Shown here one piece after another: positions 15,710 through 24,502 of a stretch of DNA of 33,236 bases. Each line of letters starts with the position of its first letter. Within the stretch, counting starts at the first letter, position 1. Origin of the DNA: JBBQNR01 sp038330145 (GTDB lineage: Bacteria > Actinomycetota > Thermoleophilia > Solirubrobacterales > JBBDJG01). The notes under the pieces are model-generated. The model worked only from the letters and a program-made list of their open reading frames with translations. It was not told the DNA's origin and ran no database searches. The stretch lies in assembly GCA_038330145.1 (NCBI GenBank), contig JBBQNR010000029.1, positions 1-33,236 on the forward strand, read 5' to 3'. The position numbers and the translations under genes are program-made.

Positions 15710-17053
15710 CTAGGATGAGGAGGAGGAGGCGGCTTTGGCCCGGTCCAGGTCCTCGTGATACCCGAACGCCTCCAGCGCGTCGCCGAAAGCCTCATCGCAT
15801 ACTGCCTGAAGCGATGGATCGAGATCGGTTTGCCAGCGCCCGATCGACTTGGCCGGGGTGGTGCTCGTCGGATGGGACTGCCCGCGGCTGGTGGCGTTCT
15901 CGGCCGCCTCGCGCAGCATGCGCTCCACCACGATCTCGTTGGCCGGCAGGCCGAGCTGGGACAGAAGCGAGCCGAGCGCTCTCGGAGGGTCGATGATCAG
16001 GTCCTCGTAGCGCAGCAGGACGGCCGACCCGGCGGCTCGCCTCCAGCTCTGCACCAGCAGGTCCGCGTCCCGGCCGAGGCTGCGTACGTATTCCTCCTCC
16101 GTGGTTCCCTCACCGCGGCCGAAGCCCGAGAAGCCCCGGCGCTGGTCGAAGGCGAGGATCGAGCACGCCATGTCCCGGAAGTCCCGCACCAGGAACACCT
16201 GCTTGGTTCGCTGGTAGAGCTCGGGCAGGATGTGCAGCGAGAAGGTCTCCGGCAGGGTCTTCTCCGCGAAGTAGCGCGGCTGCTGCTTTCCCGCCATCTT
16301 GGCCGCATGCTCGTAGAAGGCGTCGATCCTGCCCCGGCACATGCGCGCCATCGCCTCGACGCCGTGGCCCCCAATCCAGTGCTCTATCTCCGGGTCTTCC
16401 AATGTGATCGGCGGAAGCCGGTGCCGCTTGCCGGTCCACCATTCGGTGTCGTACTGCTCGACGGCGCCGAGCCCCTGGCGGTAGCTGTCGGGCTCGCTGA
16501 GCGTGCCGAAGACCTCGGCCCAGTAGCGAGCCATCCGGGGCTCGTACTCGAACGGCCGGAAGGCCACCACCTCCGGGTGTTGCTCGAGCAGGGCCATGAC
16601 CCAGGTCGAGCCGGTGCGACCCAGCGAGGTGACGAAGATCGGCTCGAGCTGGGACGGCCCCGGGGTCAGCGCTCTGCGCCTGCCCTGCGCCCGGCCGATG
16701 CCCACCTTTTCGCCGTTCTCCAGCACCACGCCGACCTCGACGTCGAACTCCTGACGCAGCTTCAGCGCGCTGACGTGATGCTCGAAGCCCGAATGCTCCG
16801 CCCATGGGATGTCGGGATGCAATTCCTTCACGTCCGCACGGGGCACACTCGGAGGAAGCGACCACATGCAGCGCCCGTCCACTCCCAGCTCGACTGTCCG
16901 CACAGGCGAGCTCTTGCCGACGACCCAGCCATCGATGGTCAGGTCGTAGGGCGCCAACGATTGCTCCGGCTTCTTGAACTCGAACCAGAGGTCGGCGAGC
17001 TGCTCGCCATCGGGCTCGATCCGCCAGAAGTCAGTCAGCTCGACCGCGTGCAC
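15710..17053 (-). CDS. Large sulfotransferase with N-terminal beta domain, copy 1
   Basis: The 447-aa product has the beta domain at about residues 35-125 (IDGWVVG at 40, RADV at 72, SGFEHHV at 88). The sulfotransferase domain has GRTGST at 145-150, YFAEK, the 3'-phosphate motif RDFRDM at 290-295, LLRYEDL and SIGRW. The C terminus ends in five serines. The start is GTG 17053, one base after the stop of the GT2 gene; the frame further upstream is a shadow of that gene. The conserved P-loop Gly and Ser/Thr are present, so activity is expected. It is the first of three paralogues and links the GT modules to the sulfation block. Confidence 0.85.
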   Translation of the reverse strand: MHAVELTDFWRIEPDGEQLADLWFEFKKPEQSLAPYDLTIDGWVVGKSSPVRTVELGVDGRCMWSLPPSVPRADVKELHPDIPWAEHSGFEHHVSALKLRQEFDVEVGVVLENGEKVGIGRAQGRRRALTPGPSQLEPIFVTSLGRTGSTWVMALLEQHPEVVAFRPFEYEPRMARYWAEVFGTLSEPDSYRQGLGAVEQYDTEWWTGKRHRLPPITLEDPEIEHWIGGHGVEAMARMCRGRIDAFYEHAAKMAGKQQPRYFAEKTLPETFSLHILPELYQRTKQVFLVRDFRDMACSILAFDQRRGFSGFGRGEGTTEEEYVRSLGRDADLLVQSWRRAAGSAVLLRYEDLIIDPPRALGSLLSQLGLPANEIVVERMLREAAENATSRGQSHPTSTTPAKSIGRWQTDLDPSLQAVCDEAFGDALEAFGYHEDLDRAKAASSSSS

Positions 17054-17054
17054 G

Positions 17055-18890
17055 TCAGAGGCCCTGTTCGGAAGCGGATGCCGTGGGGATCGAAGCGGTT
17101 GCGCCCTCGGGCGACCCGTTCTCACGGGCAAGCTCCTCGATGCGCTCGCGCCAGAGGTGCGTGTGCAGCCAGGCGTTGTAGCGGTTGGCGTGGCGGCGAA
17201 CCTCGCTGTCGTAGGAGAGCGCCTCGAGGTGGTAGAGCTCGACCGCCGGCAGGTACCAGTTCTGGCGCCCCGCCTCGGCCAGCCGCAGGCAGAGGTCGAA
17301 GTCCTCGTAGTCGCCCCTGACGTAGATGCCGCGCAGCCCACCGAGCTGCTCGTAGAGCTCCCGGCTGACCATCAGGCAGGCCCCGGACAGCCCGGGAACG
17401 GGACGAGAGACGTTGGCGGCGGGGAAGCTGCGGTGCAGGCACTTGAAGTAGTGGGCGTCGTGCCAGACGTTCGAGCCGGGGGGCCTGTGCAGGTACATCC
17501 CGGCTTCCTGGATCGTGTCGTCCTCGTACAACAGCTTCGGCCCCAGCGCGCCGATGTCGTCGGTGCCGTCGTAGAAGGCCCGCAGCTCGTGCAGCCAGCC
17601 GTGGCGGGCCGGCAGCACGTCGGAGTTGAGCAGCACGAGCAGGCGGCCCGAGGCGACGGACGCCCCCGCGTTGCATGCGTTGGCGAATCCGACGTTCTCC
17701 TCCAGCGTGCAGACTCGAAACGGGACCCTGTATATGGAGCTGAGCCCGGCGGCGAGCGCGAGCAGGTCCTCACGCTGATCGGGAGAGTCGAGTACGTACA
17801 CGAGCTCCGCCTCGCGGAAGTCCGGATCGTCGGCGAACTTGGCGAGCTGGTACTCGATCAGGTCGATCCGACGGTAGAGCGGGACCACGACGGAGATCTG
17901 CGGTGAGCTGGGCAGCTCGCCGAAGTCCTCCACGGACTCGATCGCGGTCAGCTCCTCCACCTGCTCCTGAAGGCGCGTGACGGCGGGCACCACATGCTGC
18001 GCCATCAGGTCGTCGTCCTGCGAGCGCTGATGGTAGGGGTCCTCGAGCACGGCGGCGGTGACGTCATCGCGCTCGCCGATCACCGCTGGCGCCTCGACCT
18101 CGAGCCTGTCACCGCGCTCGTTCTCGGTCTCGAGCAGCCATCCGCGTGGCATCTGGCTCGGCGACTGGAGCTCGAAGTAACAGATGAAGCCGGCTCCCGT
18201 CGAGCTGCGGTCACGCCTGCCGAAAAGCTTCCAGACATCGGGGCGCGCAAAGCGAAACAGACGCTCGCCGAGCTCGACCCGCTCGCCCTCGGGGCTGACG
18301 GCGGTCACCCGCAGCACCTCGGCGTCGCGGTCGCCGATCCAGCCGAATGCGAAGTATCCCCTGGGATCGATCCGCAGCAGCTTGTCGACCGCGGCGCCCC
18401 TGCGCTCGTTCCCGCCCTCCGGCCGCTGCAGATGCTCGCGCAGGCCGCCACGGACCATGAACAGGGCCTCGCTCAGCTCGTCGGCCAAGCCGCCTTCGAG
18501 CCCGCCGGCCGCCGTGGCGAGGAAGTGGCTGATCTGGTTGCGCGCCGAGGGGGAAAGCGGCGCCAGCTGCCGGCGAAGCACCTCACTCACGTCACGGCGG
18601 GCATTCATGAGCTCGGCGCTCTGGATGCTCGTGGTGCGCCGGCCGGCGCGCAGGGTGAGCTGCCCCGCCTCGAGCAGCTCACGCCGGCGGGCGGGCAGGT
18701 GCACGACGAGCAGGCCTACGAAGCCTTCGTCACCGCTAACGGCCTGGGGTGCGAGGTAGCGTGCGGTGACCTGCTCGGCGCGGCCCGAGCCCTCGACCAG
18801 CGCCTGCTCGAGCTCGCCCTCCAGCCGCAGGTCTCCCACGACCATCATCACGTCGCGGACCAGCCAGGTCGCCGCCCTCACGTCAGGCAC
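17055..18890 (-). CDS. GT2 glycosyltransferase with two N-terminal beta domains, module C
   Basis: The 611-aa product appears to be built as beta domain (about 15-95), helical spacer (95-170), second beta domain (175-270: FGWIGD, RPDV at 217-220, GFICYF), linker, then a GT2 catalytic domain (330-600). Catalytic features are ISVVVPLYRR at 332-341, LNSDV at 421-425 as the DXD-type metal site, GLSGACLMVSR at 500-510, and GDYEDFDLCLR at 527-537 with the acidic ED pair. It suits a polysaccharide GT2 such as rhamnosyl- or galactofuranosyltransferase-like enzymes; the sugar is not known. The GTG at 18890 overlaps the upstream GT4 by 8 nt (GTGCCTGA), as in modules A and B. No membrane segment is visible. 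Confidence 0.87.
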   Translation of the reverse strand: MPDVRAATWLVRDVMMVVGDLRLEGELEQALVEGSGRAEQVTARYLAPQAVSGDEGFVGLLVVHLPARRRELLEAGQLTLRAGRRTTSIQSAELMNARRDVSEVLRRQLAPLSPSARNQISHFLATAAGGLEGGLADELSEALFMVRGGLREHLQRPEGGNERRGAAVDKLLRIDPRGYFAFGWIGDRDAEVLRVTAVSPEGERVELGERLFRFARPDVWKLFGRRDRSSTGAGFICYFELQSPSQMPRGWLLETENERGDRLEVEAPAVIGERDDVTAAVLEDPYHQRSQDDDLMAQHVVPAVTRLQEQVEELTAIESVEDFGELPSSPQISVVVPLYRRIDLIEYQLAKFADDPDFREAELVYVLDSPDQREDLLALAAGLSSIYRVPFRVCTLEENVGFANACNAGASVASGRLLVLLNSDVLPARHGWLHELRAFYDGTDDIGALGPKLLYEDDTIQEAGMYLHRPPGSNVWHDAHYFKCLHRSFPAANVSRPVPGLSGACLMVSRELYEQLGGLRGIYVRGDYEDFDLCLRLAEAGRQNWYLPAVELYHLEALSYDSEVRRHANRYNAWLHTHLWRERIEELARENGSPEGATASIPTASASEQGL

Positions 18891-20208
18891 TCTGCAGCTC
18901 CCTGCCGGCGCTGGGGGCGCCCGGGCCTGGCGCGCTTCGCTCTACGAGCAGCTGCTCGTAGAGGCGTATCACGTTCTCTGCGTGCCGGTCCATCCAGTGC
19001 AGGTCCGGGATACCTGCCCGCAGCTGGCCCCAGAGCGCACCGTCTGCCGCGGCGCGCCGCAGCACGGCGGCGAGGTCGTGCGCGTCGCCACGCCGGAAAT
19101 GCAGGCCGTTGACACCGTCCTCGACGCGCTCCGACATGCCGCCGATGTTGCTGCAGATCACCGGCCGGTCGTGCATGAACGCCTCCGAGACGGTCAGCGG
19201 CCCCGTCTCCCACCAGATCGAGGGGATCACGACCCAGTCCGTGCGAGCGAGCAGCTCGGCAAGCTCCGGGCGCTCGTACCTGCCGGCGAAGGTGACCTTC
19301 TCCCGCGTCTTCTCGAGCAGGTCCCTGAGCTCGGCCCTGAACTCCGGCTTGGCATGCTCGAGGTTCGCGCCATGGATCCAGAGATGGCCGTCGAAGTCGT
19401 CGCCGAGCACGTCGATCGCACGCAGCAGCACGTCGACCCCCTTGTAGGCAGTCAACTGCCCGAAGAAGCCGAACCGGTTGCGTGGACCGTCCCCGTGCTC
19501 GGGCCGCTTGATCAGCGGCGCGGCAGCCGCCGGTCGCACGATGCCCTGCGATTCCAGCAGCATGCGCTCGCGAGGTATTCCCCATTGCACATACTGCTCC
19601 AGCACGTACGGGGTCGGCGCGATGAAGCGGTCCACGAGCGCGAAATGGGACTGGATGAAGGCCTTTCGGATGAAGAAGTCCTGCTCGCTGACCTCGGGGA
19701 AGCACTCGTGGCAGCGCCTCGGCGACTCCTCGCGGCAGAGCTCGTTGCCCCGCGTGCGCACCATCTGCCCGTCTCTGTAGCAGATCGGCAGGTACTCGTG
19801 CAGCGTGTGGGCGATGGCAGCGTGTGGCAGCGCGTCGCGCGTGACCCTGATGATGTCGTAGCCAAGAAAGAGCGTGCTCTGGAAATGCACGACGTCCGGC
19901 GTGTGGGCGAGCAGGAAGTCGCGATAGAACCTCGTCAGCTCGGCCTTGTTGCGTCCCTTCCCCATCAGGAAGTCGTGCTGCTCGGGATCGGTGTAGAAGA
20001 GGTACTGGTTGGGGTCGTCCGTGATCTGTTTGATCGGCCGTCCCGGCATCTCCCGAGCAGCGGCGGCTCCGGAAGGCCCGACGCGAGCGAGCAGCACGGG
20101 CGTGTGGCCGCTGTGGTCGCGTAACTGCTCGTAGAGGTCGAGCGCATAGCCCTCGGCTCCGCCGGGGCGGATCCTCGGGTGGTTGTGACAGACGATGAGG
20201 ATCTTCAT
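18883..20208 (-). CDS. GT4 glycosyltransferase with four-cysteine segment, module C
   Basis: The 441-aa GT-B enzyme starts MKILIVCHNHPRIRPGGAEG. The N-terminal half contains PDVVHFQ and a four-cysteine segment (C143, C158, C166, C169; RRCHECFP at its end). The C-terminal half has FFGQLTAYKG at 248-257, HGANLE, and the GT4 E-x7-E motif at E334 and E342 within WWETGPLTVSEAF, followed by NIGGMSE. The ATG at 20208 is 13 nt after the twin-repeat gene's stop. This module has a single GT4 where A and B have two, and this one keeps the 8-nt overlap with the GT2. It probably extends the glycan using a nucleotide-sugar; specificity unknown. Confidence 0.88.
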   Translation of the reverse strand: MKILIVCHNHPRIRPGGAEGYALDLYEQLRDHSGHTPVLLARVGPSGAAAAREMPGRPIKQITDDPNQYLFYTDPEQHDFLMGKGRNKAELTRFYRDFLLAHTPDVVHFQSTLFLGYDIIRVTRDALPHAAIAHTLHEYLPICYRDGQMVRTRGNELCREESPRRCHECFPEVSEQDFFIRKAFIQSHFALVDRFIAPTPYVLEQYVQWGIPRERMLLESQGIVRPAAAAPLIKRPEHGDGPRNRFGFFGQLTAYKGVDVLLRAIDVLGDDFDGHLWIHGANLEHAKPEFRAELRDLLEKTREKVTFAGRYERPELAELLARTDWVVIPSIWWETGPLTVSEAFMHDRPVICSNIGGMSERVEDGVNGLHFRRGDAHDLAAVLRRAAADGALWGQLRAGIPDLHWMDRHAENVIRLYEQLLVERSAPGPGAPSAGRELQSA

Positions 20209-20221
20209 GAGCGCACCAACC

Positions 20222-21139
20222 TCAGGCTCCGTTGCGCCCGGTCAGCAGCGAGCGCAGCCGCTGCCACGGCGAGCGGCCGGGACCCGGCCTCTGAGCCGGC
20301 ACTGAGCCTGCCGGCTTTTCTTCAGCGTCCTGCGCCTCGCCGGCGCCGGGAACGCGCTCGTAGATCTCGCACAGCTCCCTCTGGAGGGTGACGAACTCGT
20401 ACTCGCGGCGCAGGTGCGCCCGCAGTTGCGGCAGCGAGTCGAGCCAACCGGCTGCCGGGGAGGTCAGGACGACGAAACGTGCGCCCCTTGCCTCGGCGGC
20501 CTGAAGCTCTCGCATCGACGCCTCGGGCTCGCGGGCGGAGATTGCGAGCAGCTCGTATCCCTGCCGCTCCAGCGGCAGGACGTCCTCACCCTCCGGACCC
20601 AGGACGCCGATGCGGGCGCCCGTCGGCAGCAGGCAGGACACGACCTCCGCCAGCGGATCGAGACCGGTCGCCACCGTGCCGTTGCCCTTCGACAGCGTCG
20701 CCGGCTGCTCTGAGCTGGCCGTGGTGTCGCCCTGGGGCAGCTCGAAGACGATGCACTCGTCCTGCTCCGTCAGCACCTTGCCCTGGCGCTCCAGGAATTG
20801 CCGCAGCTCTCCGTAGTAGTCCAGCCACCAGAGCGAGGTGTAGGGGAAGGCCAGGTAGCCGGCGCCGGCAGCGGTCAGGTCCTGGACATGCGCGACGACG
20901 GTCGCACCGTCCTCCGGGTAGTGCCCGGCGTACTTGCCGCTGGGGTCCTGGGGGAAGTGCCAGCCGCGGCGATGCCCCAGCTCCAGCAGAGCTTCGTCAC
21001 CCCGGCTCGGCACGAGCACGATCGCGTCGCGAGGCACGGTCGTGCTGACGATCTCCTGGAAGCGCTGAACGATGCGCGAGTAGTCCGAACTGGAGACACG
21101 TGGATAGGGGCGGCCAGCCTGGGCTCCTGTGACGCTCAT
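20222..21139 (-). CDS. Twin-repeat hypothetical protein, module C
   Basis: I recognise no named family for this 305-aa protein. It consists of two related halves. Repeat 1 (about 20-134) has VPSRGDE, HFPQD and AFPYTSLWWLDYYGELRQFL...CIVFEL. Repeat 2 (about 160-262) retains VVLTSPAAGWLDSLPQLRAH...LCEIYE but has lost the SRGDE and HFP elements. A charged low-complexity linker follows, ending in a basic amphipathic stretch (SPWQRLRSLLTGRN). No signal peptide, membrane helix or known catalytic motif is seen. The ATG at 21139 follows a 131-nt gap. Paralogues at 25801 and 31342 also lead a GT4-GT2 module, so a role with those transferases (accessory, scaffold or precursor-related) is inferred. Confidence 0.7.
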   Translation of the reverse strand: MSVTGAQAGRPYPRVSSSDYSRIVQRFQEIVSTTVPRDAIVLVPSRGDEALLELGHRRGWHFPQDPSGKYAGHYPEDGATVVAHVQDLTAAGAGYLAFPYTSLWWLDYYGELRQFLERQGKVLTEQDECIVFELPQGDTTASSEQPATLSKGNGTVATGLDPLAEVVSCLLPTGARIGVLGPEGEDVLPLERQGYELLAISAREPEASMRELQAAEARGARFVVLTSPAAGWLDSLPQLRAHLRREYEFVTLQRELCEIYERVPGAGEAQDAEEKPAGSVPAQRPGPGRSPWQRLRSLLTGRNGA

Positions 21140-21188
21140 TCAGGCTCTCACTCCAAAGCACGCTTGCTCATCCCTCTTCAACATCTCA

Positions 21189-21194
21189 AGTCTA
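21189..21194 (-). promoter_or_regulatory. Promoter-like motif ahead of module C
   Basis: In the 131-nt gap 21140-21270 the minus strand reads TAGACT at 21194-21189, about 50 nt before the twin-repeat start. TAGACT fits the actinobacterial -10 pattern TAnnnT, but no good -35 is visible. The same hexamer occurs at 32317-32312 ahead of module A, and a variant, TGGACC, ahead of module B. The rest of the gap is GC-rich with nothing else I recognise. Confidence 0.35.
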
Positions 21195-21270
21195 ATCCCG
21201 CCTCGCCAGACCCAGATCGCCTGGTCCGCCAGGGGCGCCGCCCGGAAGCCAAACCGCGGCCCGCCACGGG

Positions 21271-23145
21271 TCAGGAGGCGTCGCCAGCCCCGTTGGGCGT
21301 CTCGTACCGGCTCATCAGGTCGCCGATGTGGTCCTTCCAAAGGTGCGTGTGCAGCCAGCCGTTGTACCTGTTGGCCGGCCCGCGCATGTCGGCCGAGTAT
21401 GAGGTTCCCTCGAGGTGGAAGACCTCGGCCGCCGGCATGTACCAGTTGTCCCGGCCCAGCTCGTTGAGACGCATGCAGAGGTCGCTGTCCTCATAGTCGC
21501 CCTGCACGTACACGCCCCGCAGGCCACCGAGCTGCTCGTACAGCGACCGCGCGATCATCAGACAGGCACCCGACAGCAGCGGGACCTTGCGCGGCACGTT
21601 GGCGGCGGGAAAGCCACGGTGCAGTCCTCGGAAGTAGTGGTCGTCGAGCCAGACCGAGGTGCCGTGGGGCCGGTGGAACCTCATGCCCGCGTTCTGGATC
21701 GAGCCATCCTCGTAGAGAAGCTTGGGGGCGAGCGCACCGACGTTGGGCGTCGAGTCGTGGAAGCGGCTGAGCTCGCTCAGCCAGCCCGGCCTGTCGGGCA
21801 GCACATCGGAGTTCATCAACATCAGCAGGCGCCCGCGGGCGATCGAGGCGCCGGCGTTGTTCGCGCCCGCAAAGCCCACGTTTCGCTCCAGGACGGCGAT
21901 GCGCATCGGCACGCGATAGACCGGGAACAGCCGGGACGCCAGAAACAGCAGCTCGTCCTTCTGCTCCGGCGAGTCGAGCACGTAGATCAGGTCGGCCTCC
22001 GCGATCTCGGGGTCGAGCACGAACTCCGCCAGCTGCTGCTCGATCAAATCGACGCGCTTGTAGAGCGGGATCACGATCGAGATGTCGGGCGACTCCGGCT
22101 GCTCGCCGAACTCGGTCAGCGACTCGATCCTTATGGACGCCTCGACGTGCTCCTGGAACCTGATCAACGCCGGCATGACGTGGTTCTCCATCAGCTCGTC
22201 GTTGGGAATTCGCTCGCGCCCGACGTCGTTGAGGATGCGCACGCGCGCGATTTTCGAGTCACGCAGAACCGGCGGGCACTGCGTCTCCAGCGCGTCTCCC
22301 TGTGCGTTCTCGGTCTCCAGCACCCACTCGGTGCTCAGAAAGCTCGGTGACTCCAGCTCGAAGAAGCAAATGAAGCCGACCCTCTCGTTGGTCTCCTTGC
22401 GGCTGAGCACGCCGGCGGAGAAGAAGTCGGAGACGTCGGGCCGCCTGAACCGGTAGAGGTTGCCCGCCAGCTGGGCCCGGTCGCCCTCGGGCGAAACGGC
22501 GGTCACGCGCACGATGTCGGATTCCTCGTCGCGCACCCAGCCCTCGATGTAGAAGGAGCGGTCGTCGACGGCCATGATCGACTCGACGGCGAGGCCCCGG
22601 GGCTGGTCCGGGGCATGTTGGTACACCGGCAGGTGCTCCCGCAACCCGCTGCGAAGCTGGAGCAGGGTCTCGCTGAGCTGAATCGCCCCACCACGAGGTT
22701 GCAGAGCCAGCGAACCGGCCAGGAACGTCATCGCACAGGCCCGGTTCTCGCCCTGCATCGGGGCCAGCATCGTGCGGCCGAACTCCCTCAGGTCGCTGAG
22801 CGACCTCTTCAGCTCCGTCCAGCCGAGCTGCAGCGACGCGCCCGGCCCCTCGATCGTGAGGCTGTCTCCCCGGCGCAGCGGCTTTCCGGGCAGGGCGACC
22901 ATGATCAGCGTCTGCTGCCGTCCCTCGTCGCCGGGGTATCGTGGAAGCCGGTAGGGGTAGCTGAGGGATCTGAGCTGGTGCACTGCTTCGTTGCGACGCA
23001 GGGTGACGCGGTGCGCCTCGGCGTCGCCGAACCACCCCGCCAGCAACAGCAGGCCTGACGAGAGCCGGCTGGCGCGCCCCAGCGCCGGAGCCCGCTCTTC
23101 GGTGGCCTGCGCCGCCGCGGAGGGTGTGGAAACCGAATCAGACAT
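21271..23145 (-). CDS. GT2 glycosyltransferase with N-terminal beta domains, module B
   Basis: The 624-aa paralogue of the genes at 17055 and 26831 has the same inferred order: beta domain (about 30-110), helical spacer, beta domain with GWVRDEES, FRRPDV and VGFICFF, linker, GT2 domain. Catalytic elements are ISIVIPLYKRVDLIE, the metal site MNSDVLP, LLSGACLMIARSL, and GDYEDSDLCMR with the acidic ED pair. It keeps all presumed active residues. The ATG at 23145 overlaps the upstream GT4 stop by 8 nt (ATGTCTGA). The 131-nt gap behind it separates modules B and C. It probably transfers a sugar onto the same type of glycan as its paralogues, with possible divergence in specificity. Confidence 0.87.
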   Translation of the reverse strand: MSDSVSTPSAAAQATEERAPALGRASRLSSGLLLLAGWFGDAEAHRVTLRRNEAVHQLRSLSYPYRLPRYPGDEGRQQTLIMVALPGKPLRRGDSLTIEGPGASLQLGWTELKRSLSDLREFGRTMLAPMQGENRACAMTFLAGSLALQPRGGAIQLSETLLQLRSGLREHLPVYQHAPDQPRGLAVESIMAVDDRSFYIEGWVRDEESDIVRVTAVSPEGDRAQLAGNLYRFRRPDVSDFFSAGVLSRKETNERVGFICFFELESPSFLSTEWVLETENAQGDALETQCPPVLRDSKIARVRILNDVGRERIPNDELMENHVMPALIRFQEHVEASIRIESLTEFGEQPESPDISIVIPLYKRVDLIEQQLAEFVLDPEIAEADLIYVLDSPEQKDELLFLASRLFPVYRVPMRIAVLERNVGFAGANNAGASIARGRLLMLMNSDVLPDRPGWLSELSRFHDSTPNVGALAPKLLYEDGSIQNAGMRFHRPHGTSVWLDDHYFRGLHRGFPAANVPRKVPLLSGACLMIARSLYEQLGGLRGVYVQGDYEDSDLCMRLNELGRDNWYMPAAEVFHLEGTSYSADMRGPANRYNGWLHTHLWKDHIGDLMSRYETPNGAGDAS

Positions 23146-24502
23146 GCTGCGCCGCCCTGCGGCCCTCCATCCGCGTGCGCGACGAGGGGCGCCCGGCCTC
23201 CAGCAGATGTCGGTAGTGGGCGCCCAGACGCTGGACGTGGTCGCTCATCGTCTGCACGGGCGGGATGCCGCTTCGGAGTTGCCTCCAGAGGTCGGGACTC
23301 TGCGCGGCGCGGCGCATCGCCTGAGCCAGGCTATGGGAATTGCCGCGGCGGAAGTGCAGGCCGTTGACGCCGTCGGTGACCTTCTCGGCCATGCCGCCCA
23401 TGTCGCTGCAGATGACCGGGCGACCTCGCTCGAACGCCTCCAGCAGCGTGAGCGGCCCGGTCTCGTAGGTGATCGACGGCACGACGACCCAGTCGATGCG
23501 CGACATCAGCGCCGTGAGATCGTCTGCCCCGTACTCCCCGATCACGCGCACGTTGCCGTGCGCCTCGTCGAGCAGCTCGGCCAGCTGGTCCTGGAACTCC
23601 TGGTCGGCCAGCTCGAGGTTCGCACCATGGATCGAAAGCGTTCCGTCGAAGTCGTCGCCGAGGATCGACATCGCCTCCAGCAGCACATTGGCGCCCTTGT
23701 ACGCGGTCAGCTGCCCGAAGAACCCGAACCGGTTGCGAGGCCGCTGCTCGTCCGCGTCCTCGATCACCTCGGTCGGGGAGCGGCCGTGAGGCTCGTACAC
23801 GATGCTGGCGCGCGGGATGCCCCAAGTCACGTAGCGCTCGATCTCGCCCTCGCTCGGCATCACGAAGAGGTCGACGGCCGAAAGCTGCGACTTGATGAAG
23901 CGCTCACGCATAAAGAACGACTGCTGGCTGATGCCGGGAAAGCATTCGTGACAGCGTCGCGGCGAGGACTCGCCGCAGAGCTGTTCGGTGCCCACCCTCA
24001 CCATCTGGCCGTCCCGGTGGCAGATCAGCGTGTGGTCGTGTGCCGTGTAGACGATCGGCACGTCGGGCAGGGTGTTGCGAGTCACTCGCAGGATGTCGTA
24101 ACCGAGGAACATCGTGTGGTGGAAGTGCACGAGGTCCGGCTGCTGATCGAGCAGGAACTCGCTGAAGAACCTGGTCAGGGCAGACTTGTGCGGGGAGCGC
24201 CCGTACAACCAGTCGAAGCCCTCGGGGTCGGTATAGAAGAGGTACTGGTTGGGGTCATCGTTCGTGAGCGTGAAGGGACGTCCCTCGTGATGGCGCTCGG
24301 CGATCGAGAACGGAGGCCCGCTGCGAGCCACGAACATGGGCTCGAACTCGCCCTGGTCGCGCATCTCCTCGTAGACCTCGAACGCGTACCCCTCGGATCC
24401 TCCGGGCCGGATCGCCGGGTGGTTGTGGGCGACGAACATGACTCGCGGCTTATGGCTCGGAGCCACCGCGAGCGGGGACGATTCGGGCACTCGACTAGGC
24501 AA
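23138..24502 (-). CDS. GT4 glycosyltransferase with four-cysteine segment, module B second copy
   Basis: The 454-aa GT-B enzyme has VMFVAHNHPAIRPGGSEGYA near the N terminus, PDLVHFHH, the four-cysteine segment (LICHRDGQ ... LCGESSPRRCHECFP), FFGQLTAYKG, HGANLE, and the E-x7-E motif as YETGPLTLLEAFERGRP. YETGP replaces the WWE(T/N) form of the other complete GT4s. The start is taken as TTG 24502, which gives the 8-nt overlap (TTGCCTAG) typical of this region, although the first 18 residues are unlike the paralogues; GTG at 24490 or 24466 is possible. Downstream it overlaps the GT2 by 8 nt. Confidence 0.85.
   Translation of the reverse strand: MPSRVPESSPLAVAPSHKPRVMFVAHNHPAIRPGGSEGYAFEVYEEMRDQGEFEPMFVARSGPPFSIAERHHEGRPFTLTNDDPNQYLFYTDPEGFDWLYGRSPHKSALTRFFSEFLLDQQPDLVHFHHTMFLGYDILRVTRNTLPDVPIVYTAHDHTLICHRDGQMVRVGTEQLCGESSPRRCHECFPGISQQSFFMRERFIKSQLSAVDLFVMPSEGEIERYVTWGIPRASIVYEPHGRSPTEVIEDADEQRPRNRFGFFGQLTAYKGANVLLEAMSILGDDFDGTLSIHGANLELADQEFQDQLAELLDEAHGNVRVIGEYGADDLTALMSRIDWVVVPSITYETGPLTLLEAFERGRPVICSDMGGMAEKVTDGVNGLHFRRGNSHSLAQAMRRAAQSPDLWRQLRSGIPPVQTMSDHVQRLGAHYRHLLEAGRPSSRTRMEGRRAAQHV

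Noticed and set aside
15710..15730. Repeated GGA/GAG triplets at the end of the sulfotransferase gene
   Set aside because: They simply encode the C-terminal run of serines; the tract is too short to call a phase-variable repeat.
15755..17320. 521-codon plus-strand open frame
   Set aside because: It is antisense to a sulfotransferase with intact GRTGST and RDFRDM motifs, and its product has no recognisable domain.
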